The position numbers and the translations under genes were made by a program. A stretch of 16,017 bases of DNA, from assembly GCA_002714015.1 (NCBI GenBank), contig PAWF01000010.1, positions 88,017 through 104,033 on the forward strand, written 5' to 3'. Positions within the stretch are counted from its first letter, which is position 1. Each line of letters starts with the position of its first letter. Of the stretch, positions 7,950 through 16,017 are shown in pieces. Source of the stretch: Gammaproteobacteria bacterium. Its GTDB lineage: Bacteria; Pseudomonadota; Alphaproteobacteria; UBA828. Under the pieces are notes generated by a model that saw nothing but the letters and a program-made list of their open reading frames with translations, was not told the DNA's origin and did not search any database.

Positions 7950-8717
7950 ATGAGCGATGACATTTTATCACAAGAGACTTATTTTGAAGCTAAAAGCTAC
8001 CCTTTTTTCAGACCTAACTATCCATTTTTATTTGTTGACGGCAAAATTGAGCATCTTAAAGAGACTAGTATTGGGCTTTTGAACTCTCGATTGACAGCCC
8101 TTGGAAGCTTACCTTTAAGTAAATTAACCCCTGTTTTAGCCTATGGAGCAAATGCTTCACCTGAAAGATTAATAAAAAAATTCCGGTCTATGCCCGAAAG
8201 TGTTGTTATTCCTGTTATTCCGGCTGTTTTAGAAGGTTTCGATATAGTTTTTTGTTGTCACTTTTCAACCTATGGTGCAATTCCGGCCACATTACAAGCT
8301 AGTCCCGGAACAAAGATAAATATTGCAGTTAATTACCTTAATGATCAATTGCTCAAAAGAATGACTGAAACAGAAATAAAGGGAGGGAATTATACTTTAG
8401 GGCTTTTGCAGAAGGTAGATTTAAAAGTAATGTTAGTTGGTCATTATAGAAATATACTAACTTATTGGTCACACAGAGGCTGTTTATCAAAAGACACTGA
8501 GGCTATCGCTCTCAAGTCTGTTTTAGCATCAGGTCGAAAATTTGTAGAGAAAGATGGGAAGGAAATTTTAGATATAGCACAAAATTTATGTCATGTTGAC
8601 GGACCAATCGAGCCATTTATCAAAAAAATTGTATTGAATCTAAATTATCGTGAAGATATGAACCAGGTTTTGAAAAACTTTGCTAAACCTATGGAATGGC
8701 CTTATTTAAAAGTATGA
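7950..8717 (+). CDS. Unrecognised protein with weak gamma-glutamylcyclotransferase-like signature
   Basis: A 255-residue protein I cannot assign firmly. It has a good ribosome binding site, base use like its neighbours and no competing frame, so it is a real gene. The segment V-L-A-Y-G-A-N-A-S-P-E-R-L (62-74) resembles the Y-G-S-N-x-x-x-x-x-L phosphate-loop motif that opens the GGCT/AIG2 fold. Glutamates at 140 and 142 in R-M-T-E-T-E, followed by G-N-Y-T-L-G, could correspond to the fold's catalytic acid and the segment after it. The first 60 residues and the last 90 have no features I recognise, and the chain is longer than a minimal GGCT domain. No signal peptide or membrane helix is apparent; C-C at 102-103 lies in a hydrophobic strand-like stretch. 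The gene is divergent from ubiD (123 bases between starts) and convergent with ubiA (18 bases between stops). The fold assignment is inference and the substrate unknown. Confidence 0.82.
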   Translation: MSDDILSQETYFEAKSYPFFRPNYPFLFVDGKIEHLKETSIGLLNSRLTALGSLPLSKLTPVLAYGANASPERLIKKFRSMPESVVIPVIPAVLEGFDIVFCCHFSTYGAIPATLQASPGTKINIAVNYLNDQLLKRMTETEIKGGNYTLGLLQKVDLKVMLVGHYRNILTYWSHRGCLSKDTEAIALKSVLASGRKFVEKDGKEILDIAQNLCHVDGPIEPFIKKIVLNLNYREDMNQVLKNFAKPMEWPYLKV

Positions 8718-8735
8718 TATAATTGTTTATAGATT

Positions 8736-9662
8736 TTATGCTAAAGCTTTTGCGGCTAAAATGCCGATAAAAATGATTGCCCCTGATAATGAGTTTGCTC
8801 GAAACCTAGTGGAACAATTTTTTTCGTTGTTGGGATTTAGCGTTATAGCTTGCCAAGTGAAGTGAATACCGCAGAGTATCAATGCTACCCAGAAAGGCCA
8901 TTTTAGTTCTGTCAAAATACCACCTAGACTGATTCCGGCAATACTTAAGCAATAAAAAATAAGAACCCACTTGCGCGCTTTTTCTCCCAAAGCTAAAGCT
9001 CTTGATTTGACTCCAACTACTGCATCATCTTCTTTATCCTGAGATGCATATATAGTGTCATACCCTAGTGTCCAGAAAACTCCACCTAGATAAAGACATA
9101 TTGCTGGCCATTCTATACTGCCTGTGCATGCAGCCCAACCTAAAAGTGCTCCCCAATTAAATGCAAAGCCCAAAATTAGTTGAGGCCAATAAGTGATCCG
9201 TTTCATTATTGGGTATGCAAAAACTATGATTAACGAAGCTGCACCTAGCCATATTGATAGTGTATTTAGTTGCAGTAGTAAAATTAGACTACCAATAAGC
9301 AACATAATCATAAATATAATAGCGCCTTTGACAGATACTTGACCAAGTGGGATTGGACGATTGCGGGTTCGTTTTACATTTGCATCAATTTCTCTATCGA
9401 GTATATCGTTATATGTGCAACCTGCACTACGCATTAATATTGCGCCTAAGGCAAATATTGCACAAAGTCGTATATCTGGAAGTCCTTCTGAAGCTAGAGA
9501 TAAGCTCCACATACATGGCCAAAGAAGTAGCCATGTTCCTATTGGCCGGTCTAGGCGTGCTAATGCAGCAAACGGCTTTAAATACCCCAGTAAAAACCTT
9601 ACAATTAGGTTTTCGTCAGCAGGCGCATTTACACGATTTGAATTACTTGGGTTTCTAGGCAT
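8736..9662 (-). CDS. ubiA: 4-hydroxybenzoate polyprenyltransferase UbiA
   Basis: An integral membrane prenyltransferase that attaches the polyprenyl chain to 4-hydroxybenzoate, the first committed step of ubiquinone synthesis. Both Mg-diphosphate binding motifs are present: N-D-I-L-D-R-E-I-D (85-93), within G-C-T-Y-N-D, and Y-D-T-I-Y-A-S-Q-D-K-E-D-D (201-213). The L-D-R-P-I-G-T-W-L-L-L-W-P block (38-50) is the usual UbiA opening. Multiple hydrophobic helices fill the rest, consistent with the nine-helix family fold. I place the start at the ATG at 9662, giving 308 residues; a TTG two codons upstream (9668) keeps the frame open but is less likely. The gene diverges from rsmE, with 57 bases between starts, and converges on the 7950 gene. 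ubiA beside rsmE and gshA is a familiar alphaproteobacterial neighbourhood. Chain length specificity cannot be read from the sequence. Confidence 0.96.
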   Translation of the reverse strand: MPRNPSNSNRVNAPADENLIVRFLLGYLKPFAALARLDRPIGTWLLLWPCMWSLSLASEGLPDIRLCAIFALGAILMRSAGCTYNDILDREIDANVKRTRNRPIPLGQVSVKGAIIFMIMLLIGSLILLLQLNTLSIWLGAASLIIVFAYPIMKRITYWPQLILGFAFNWGALLGWAACTGSIEWPAICLYLGGVFWTLGYDTIYASQDKEDDAVVGVKSRALALGEKARKWVLIFYCLSIAGISLGGILTELKWPFWVALILCGIHFTWQAITLNPNNEKNCSTRFRANSLSGAIIFIGILAAKALA

Positions 9663-9719
9663 ATGCAATGTGATATCTTAGGTTGATAGCATAAACAAGA
9701 GAGATCCTAGATTTACAAG

Positions 9720-10490
9720 ATGTTTTTAAAAAATAAACAAAATAAAATAAGTAATTCGATCAGGATCCGTTTATTTGTGGAAGGGAAGTATGGAAAAGGG
9801 TGCCTTCTAGAAATTTCCGAGTCTCAAGTCCATTATCTTAAAAATGTAATGCGTTTAGATGCTGGTAAACAGATTACAGTTTTTAACGGGTTAGATGGAG
9901 AATGGCTGGCTACTATTGTTAATTATGAGCGTAAAGGATGTGGTACTATAAAATTATTGGCACTTTCTAAACCTTATGAAGCATCTCCAAATTGTTGGCT
10001 ATTATTTCCCCCACTTAGATCATTACGAACCGACTATCTAGTCGAGAAAAGTACAGAAATTGGAGTTAGTAAATTAATACCTGTTAAAACAAGTTATTCT
10101 CAAATCAGTCGTTTTAATGTTCGACGTCATCGGTCTAACGCAATAGAAGCTTCAGAGCAGTGTGGTCGTTTAGATATTCCATTAATTGAACCATTATTAT
10201 CGCTTGAAGACGTATTAAGTATGTGGCCTGAATCCCGAATTTTGTTTTTTTGTGACGAAACTGGGGGAGAACCTATACTTAAGGCTTCTTATGGCTGCGC
10301 TAAATCTGAATCAGGCTTTGGAGTTTTAGTTGGTCCAGAGGGTGGTTTCACCATATCTGAGCGTATTAAACTAAAAAAACAACCGTTCGTTCGTGTGGTT
10401 TCTCTTGGTTCTTTTAAATTAAGAACTGAGACCGCAGCTATAGCTGCACTCAGCGCAATCTTTGCCTCAAAAGATTATAATAATTCATAG
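9720..10490 (+). CDS. rsmE: 16S rRNA (uracil-1498-N3)-methyltransferase RsmE
   Basis: A 256-residue SPOUT-class methyltransferase that makes m3U1498 in 16S rRNA using S-adenosylmethionine. The N-terminal PUA-like RNA-binding part (about 15-85) begins with I-R-L-F-V. The knotted catalytic domain shows D-Y-L-V-E-K-S-T-E-I-G-V (105-116), E-A-S-E-Q-C-G-R (143-150), V-G-P-E-G-G-F (204-210) and S-L-G-S-F-K-L-R-T-E-T-A (228-239), the last two forming the SAM-binding trefoil knot. The chosen ATG leaves about 15 polar residues before the RLFV segment, slightly longer than usual; no clear ribosome binding site is seen, so the start is less certain than the gene. gshA follows on the same strand 98 bases downstream and may share its transcript. 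Confidence 0.95.
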   Translation: MFLKNKQNKISNSIRIRLFVEGKYGKGCLLEISESQVHYLKNVMRLDAGKQITVFNGLDGEWLATIVNYERKGCGTIKLLALSKPYEASPNCWLLFPPLRSLRTDYLVEKSTEIGVSKLIPVKTSYSQISRFNVRRHRSNAIEASEQCGRLDIPLIEPLLSLEDVLSMWPESRILFFCDETGGEPILKASYGCAKSESGFGVLVGPEGGFTISERIKLKKQPFVRVVSLGSFKLRTETAAIAALSAIFASKDYNNS

Positions 10491-10588
10491 TTTTTTCTAA
10501 TGCTTGCCGCGAGGTTACAATGAGCGTATCAAATAGGCTATATTAACTGCGTATAAACAATATATCAGCGACAAATGACGGTAATTTA

Positions 10589-11953
10589 ATGGATGTTAAA
10601 CCAACTGATAATAATGAGATAGTTACAGATGTTAAAGACTTAGTGGCGTATTTAGAGTCAGGAAGTAAACCCTATGATGCTTGGCGAATAGGAACCGAGC
10701 ACGAAAAATTTGGATATAGACTGACTGACCTTCGCCCATTGCCATATGATGGCAATGATGGAATTAAGGCCTTATTGAATGGTCTCACACGATTCGGATG
10801 GTCTCCCCAGTATGAGAATAAAGATGTTATTGCACTAATTAAAGAAGGTGCTTCTGTATCTCTAGAGCCGGGCGGTCAGCTGGAGCTATCTGGAGCACCT
10901 CTACCTAATCTACACCGTACATGCGATGAATTACATAACCATCTTGACCAGGTATCTGAGGTGGCAAAAGAGTTAGGTGTTGGTTTTCTAGGTATAGGCT
11001 TTCAGCCAAAATGGGAGAGGGCAGATATAGATTGGATGCCAAAAGGGCGCTATAAAATTATGCGGGACTATATGCCAAAAAAAGGTGCCCTTGGTCTTGA
11101 TATGATGACGCGTACGGCAACAGTTCAGGTAAACTTAGATTTTGAAAATGAACAGGATATGGTTAGAAAAATGCGAGTTAGTCTTGCATTACAACCAATA
11201 TCTACAGCCCTTTTTGCTAATTCACCATTTAAATCTGGTAAACCAAATGGTTTTTTGAGTTACCGCAGCCGCATCTGGATGGATACAGACCCAGATAGAT
11301 GTGGAATGTTAGATTTTGTTTTTAATGAAGATATGGGTTTTGAGGCCTATGTTGAGTATGCTCTAGATGTGCCAATGTATTTTGTGTATCGAGATGGTCG
11401 TTATATAGATGCAAGTGGCCAGTCATTTCGAGATTTTTTAAAAGGAAGACTACCTTCCCTTCCAAATGAACAGCCAACATTAAAGGATTGGGATGATCAC
11501 CTAACTACATTGTTTCCAGAAGTAAGAATGAAACGTTATATAGAAATGAGAGGAGCTGACGGTGGTCCTTGGGGCAGACTTTGCGCCTTGCCGGCCCTTT
11601 GGGTGGGCTTATTGTATGATGCTGCAGCTTTGAATCAGGCAGAAAACTTAGCTGGGCAGTTTAGTGCTGCCGATCGAAGGTATTTGAGAGAGGAAGTGCC
11701 CCGTACAGCTTTATCTACAAAAGTAGCTGGGAGTAATGTTCGTGAATTTGCTATTGAAATGCTTAAAATTTCTTCTTTAGGTTTGAAGAATCGTTCTATA
11801 CAGGGCATGTATGACCCAGATGAACGTGGCTATTTAACTTGTCTTAAAGATATTGCTGAGTCTGGTCGTACGCCAGCAGAGGAAATGCTCGACGCTTGGG
11901 CTGGTCGTTGGGAGAAGAAAGTAGAGCCAGTGTTTTCAGAATTTGCTTATTAA
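10589..11953 (+). CDS. gshA: Glutamate-cysteine ligase, plant/alphaproteobacterial type
   Basis: A 454-residue ATP-dependent ligase that joins glutamate and cysteine, the first and limiting step of glutathione synthesis. It belongs to the family shared by alphaproteobacteria and plants, not the E. coli GshA type. Visible blocks are I-G-T-E-H-E-K-F-G (34-42), S-L-E-P-G-G-Q-L-E-L-S-G (91-102), M-P-K-G-R-Y-K-I-M (150-158), V-N-L-D-F (181-185) and S-R-I-W-M-D-T-D-P-D-R-C-G (227-239). Length is normal. The ATG at 10589 lacks a strong ribosome binding site, but the N-terminal leader before residue 15 is short and typical. It follows rsmE and converges on tldD, with only 11 bases between stops and no visible terminator hairpin. 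gshB is not in the window. Confidence 0.96.
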   Translation: MDVKPTDNNEIVTDVKDLVAYLESGSKPYDAWRIGTEHEKFGYRLTDLRPLPYDGNDGIKALLNGLTRFGWSPQYENKDVIALIKEGASVSLEPGGQLELSGAPLPNLHRTCDELHNHLDQVSEVAKELGVGFLGIGFQPKWERADIDWMPKGRYKIMRDYMPKKGALGLDMMTRTATVQVNLDFENEQDMVRKMRVSLALQPISTALFANSPFKSGKPNGFLSYRSRIWMDTDPDRCGMLDFVFNEDMGFEAYVEYALDVPMYFVYRDGRYIDASGQSFRDFLKGRLPSLPNEQPTLKDWDDHLTTLFPEVRMKRYIEMRGADGGPWGRLCALPALWVGLLYDAAALNQAENLAGQFSAADRRYLREEVPRTALSTKVAGSNVREFAIEMLKISSLGLKNRSIQGMYDPDERGYLTCLKDIAESGRTPAEEMLDAWAGRWEKKVEPVFSEFAY

Positions 11954-11964
11954 AGCTTGATTTT

Positions 11965-13398
11965 TTATGTATTTGTACCGCCAACTGTTATTCCATTAAC
12001 ATGAATAGTCGGAAGTCCTACTCCTACAGGTACTCCTTGACCAGCTTTCCCGCATGTTCCAATGCCAGGGTCTAGTTCAAAATCGTTACCGACGGATACA
12101 ACTTTGGTGAGAACATCAGGTCCATTTCCAATAAGACTTGCTCCTTTAACAGGAGCAGTAATTTTTCCATTCTCAATTAAGTATGCCTCTGAAGCAGAAA
12201 AAACAAATTTCCCTGAAGTAATATCTACTTGCCCACCGCCAAAGTTAACAGCATAAAGCCCTTTTTTGACTGATTTAATCATTTCCTCAGGAGATTCGTT
12301 TCCACCAAGCATAAATGTATTAGTCATTCTAGGGAGTGGTTGATGAGCGTAACTTTGACGACGACCGTTTCCTGTGGGGTCCATTTTCATGAGTCGAGCA
12401 TTCATACGATCTTGAATATACCCCTTTAAAATCCCATCTTCTATTAGTGTAGTTCGCCCTGTGGGTGTCCCTTCATCATCTATTGTTAATGAACCTCGCC
12501 TATCAGCTATTGTACCATCGTCTATAACTGTAACTCCGGGTGCAGCCACACGTTGACCAAGTAAACCGGAAAAAGCGCTTGTTTTTTTCCTATTAAAATC
12601 ACCTTCGAGTCCATGACCAACAGCTTCATGTAATAATATGCCTGGCCACCCAGGTCCAAGTATAATTGGCATTTCACCTACTGGAGCAGCAATAGAGGTA
12701 AGTTTTGCTTCGGCTTGGCGCCATGCCTCTTCTACTTGTGGTTTCCAATTCTTTGGATCTAAAAATTTTGAATAGCTAACCCTACCTCCAGTACCGTAGC
12801 TCCCTGTTTCTTGACGTGAACCATCACTAGCAATAATTGAGATATTAATTCTAACTAGTGGGCGTACATCTGAGGCATGGCTTCCATCACCCCTAATTAA
12901 CCTTATAGCTTGCCAGCTGCCAGTTAAGGATATCATCACTTGTTGTACTCTAGGATCTAAATCCCTAGCATAGGCATCTATCGCTGATAAGCTTTCTACC
13001 TTATAGGCAAAATCACTATCATTAAGTGGATTTTTGCTCGTGTAAAGCTCGTGATTTACACTTGCGGGCGGTAGAGCCAATTCCCCGTGATAACCTTTAC
13101 ATGCAGATTTTACAGTTTGTGCGGCTCTTTTTAGTGCTGACTCAGAAAGATCAGATGCGTGGGCAAAACCAGTGCATTCATCAGCTACAGCACGAAGACC
13201 AAAACCCTGAGATGAATCAAAACTTGCTTCTTTCAACTTGCTATCATCAAAACTAAAACTTTCACTTTGATGATATTCTAAAAACAACTCACCATCGTCA
13301 GCGCTATTAAGAGCATCAATAGTAAGTTTTTCAGCAGCTGTTTGATCTAGTTCTGCAGTTTCAAAAAAAAGCTTAGAAGTAACTGAGTCATGAGTCAT
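11965..13398 (-). CDS. tldD: Metalloprotease TldD, catalytic subunit of the TldD/TldE protease
   Basis: A 477-residue U62-family protein. The zinc site is visible as H-E-A-V-G-H (257-262) within L-L-H-E-A-V-G-H-G-L-E-G-D, and the conserved cysteine ligand is C449 in G-T-C-G-K-A-G-Q-G-V-P-V-G. The N-terminal G-F-G-L-R-A-V (65-71) and C-terminal G-G-Q-V-D-I-T-S-G blocks are also family hallmarks. TldD acts with PmbA (TldE, 4832-6178) as a cytoplasmic heterodimer that threads peptides to the active site. Known roles are microcin and CcdA processing in E. coli and leader removal in some peptide-natural-product pathways. No precursor peptide gene is evident here, so a housekeeping role is likelier. 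The ATG at 13398 has a GGA element six to seven bases upstream. The gene diverges from coxB across the 459-base gap; tldD next to coxB is common in alphaproteobacteria. Confidence 0.96.
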   Translation of the reverse strand: MTHDSVTSKLFFETAELDQTAAEKLTIDALNSADDGELFLEYHQSESFSFDDSKLKEASFDSSQGFGLRAVADECTGFAHASDLSESALKRAAQTVKSACKGYHGELALPPASVNHELYTSKNPLNDSDFAYKVESLSAIDAYARDLDPRVQQVMISLTGSWQAIRLIRGDGSHASDVRPLVRINISIIASDGSRQETGSYGTGGRVSYSKFLDPKNWKPQVEEAWRQAEAKLTSIAAPVGEMPIILGPGWPGILLHEAVGHGLEGDFNRKKTSAFSGLLGQRVAAPGVTVIDDGTIADRRGSLTIDDEGTPTGRTTLIEDGILKGYIQDRMNARLMKMDPTGNGRRQSYAHQPLPRMTNTFMLGGNESPEEMIKSVKKGLYAVNFGGGQVDITSGKFVFSASEAYLIENGKITAPVKGASLIGNGPDVLTKVVSVGNDFELDPGIGTCGKAGQGVPVGVGLPTIHVNGITVGGTNT

Positions 13399-13447
13399 AA
13401 ATGATCCAATACTATGTCCTAGAGATTAGTAAGACATTTCGTGATAA

Positions 13448-13698
13448 GATTAAGTTATACTTAGATTATATGGTAATTAAGCTTTAATATAACAAATTTA
13501 GTTAGTTTGTAGTCATCTTTAAAAAATCTAATGGGTAATAGGAAAAATTTCTGGGCGCGACATTACGTCGCAATTACTAATACTATTTAAATTTATGACT
13601 AAAAAAAACATTATTTACGATTATTTCCAGTAAGTTACATGTATACTTAAGTTTAATGATTTAGTTATACAGAAATTTTATTATTTTGATTTAGTTAT
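13448..13698 (+). repeat. GATTWAGTTAT motif, three copies upstream of coxB
   Basis: GATTTAGTTAT occurs identically at 13658-13668 and 13688-13698, exactly 30 bases apart. A one-mismatch copy, GATTAAGTTAT, lies at 13448-13458, 210 bases before the first of these. A degraded version (AATTTAGTTAG) is at 13495-13505. Same orientation and spacing near three helical turns would fit regulator binding sites, but AT-rich background makes chance copies plausible. Confidence 0.45.
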
Positions 13699-13794
13699 GG
13701 GTCCGTTGCCCCTTTTGTACCTGTAGTTTAGATATCCAGTCTGTTTCATTTAGGTAAACATTACTTATGTTTATTGTTATATATTATATGGTAA
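13465..13794 (+). repeat. ATTATATGGTAA direct repeat at both ends of the tldD-coxB gap
   Basis: The 12-mer is identical at 13465-13476 and 13783-13794, 318 bases apart and in the same orientation. Each copy is preceded by GTTATA (13454-13459 and 13776-13781), so the similarity extends beyond the 12-mer with a small gap. The second copy lies about 63 bases before the coxB start, where a promoter or operator could be expected. Confidence 0.5.
13557..13571. repeat. Short inverted repeat in a GC-rich island
   Basis: GCGAC, a five-base loop ATTAC, then GTCGC: a perfect five-base-pair hairpin within otherwise AT-rich DNA. There is no following T-run in either direction close enough for a standard intrinsic terminator. 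It could be an operator half-site pair or chance. Confidence 0.4.
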
Positions 13795-13845
13795 GTAGGT
13801 GGGTATATTTGTATTAAACTATGAACATAGTTGGGCGTATTTATT

Positions 13846-13850
13846 GGAGA
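13846..13850 (+). promoter_or_regulatory. Ribosome binding site that fixes the coxB start
   Basis: GGAGA ends eight bases (counted from GGAG) before the GTG at 13858. This supports GTG as the start in preference to the upstream in-frame TTG at 13831, which has no such site. Confidence 0.8.
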
Positions 13851-13857
13851 AGATAGA

Positions 13858-16017
<2,160 letters not shown>

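Larger units (their letters stand above)
13399..13857. other. 459-base gene-free intergenic region between divergent tldD and coxB
   Basis: Strongly AT-rich stretch with no open frame of credible length. It must hold the tldD promoter (minus) and the coxBA promoter (plus), but I could not pick either with confidence. It contains repeated short motifs: GATTWAGTTAT three times and ATTATATGGTAA twice, the latter near each end of the region. It also holds a GC-rich island around 13551-13571 with a five-base-pair inverted repeat. An uncharacterised small RNA or a regulator binding region are both possible; nothing in the sequence decides. Confidence 0.6.

Noticed and set aside
9361..9681. 106-codon plus-strand reading frame overlapping the start of ubiA
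   Set aside because: Lies antisense to the conserved UbiA coding region, including the first diphosphate-binding motif; no recognisable product and no ribosome binding site.
11954..11964. Bidirectional terminator between gshA and tldD
   Set aside because: Only 11 bases separate the stops; apart from an AAGCTT palindrome there is no GC-rich stem with a T-run.
13557..13571. Intrinsic terminator at the GCGAC/GTCGC hairpin
   Set aside because: Stem is only five base pairs and no T-run follows directly on either strand; kept only as an inverted repeat.
13697..13726. Nine-residue peptide frame beginning ATG-GGT-CCG upstream of coxB
   Set aside because: No ribosome binding site, very short, and its ATG overlaps one of the repeat motifs; nothing supports translation.
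13831..13857. N-terminal extension of CoxB from TTG at 13831
   Set aside because: No ribosome binding site, and it would place nine residues before a good signal peptide; GTG at 13858 has GGAG at proper spacing.

Overview
The window reads as core chromosome of an AT-rich alphaproteobacterium. This rests on protein types (DUF374 acyltransferase, plant/alphaproteobacterial-type GshA, aa3-type CoxB/CoxA, UbiA and UbiD) and on gene neighbourhoods I know from that class: cysQ-msbA-DUF374-kdtA-lpxK, ubiA/rsmE/gshA, and tldD next to coxBA. A low-GC marine lineage (SAR116-like or other Rhodospirillales-like) is plausible, but I cannot place it from sequence alone. There is no transposase, integrase, phage gene, CRISPR array, rRNA or tRNA that I can see.

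Layout. Positions 1-7826 are all minus strand. Read in transcription order they are ubiD; then pmbA and cysQ, joined by an ATGA overlap; then, after a 124-base gap, msbA, a DUF374 acyltransferase, kdtA and the first codons of lpxK. The last four are tightly packed and form a lipid A/Kdo assembly and export block. From 7950 the strands alternate: an unrecognised gene with a weak gamma-glutamylcyclotransferase-like signature (+), ubiA (-), rsmE and gshA (+), tldD (-), and then a 459-base AT-rich gene-free stretch leading into coxB and coxA (+). coxA runs off the right edge.

Functional themes. UbiA and UbiD are two consecutive steps of ubiquinone synthesis, and the CoxB/CoxA oxidase ends the electron transport chain that ubiquinone feeds. 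MsbA, KdtA, LpxK and the DUF374 protein belong to outer-membrane lipid A biogenesis. TldD and PmbA (TldE) are the two subunits of one protease, encoded about 6 kb apart. GshA starts glutathione synthesis and RsmE modifies 16S rRNA.

I found no convincing new system. The points most worth a second look are the repeated short motifs in the coxB upstream region, an in-frame amber codon just before the TTG start of msbA, a 14-base direct repeat inside cysQ, and the unrecognised gene at 7950-8717.
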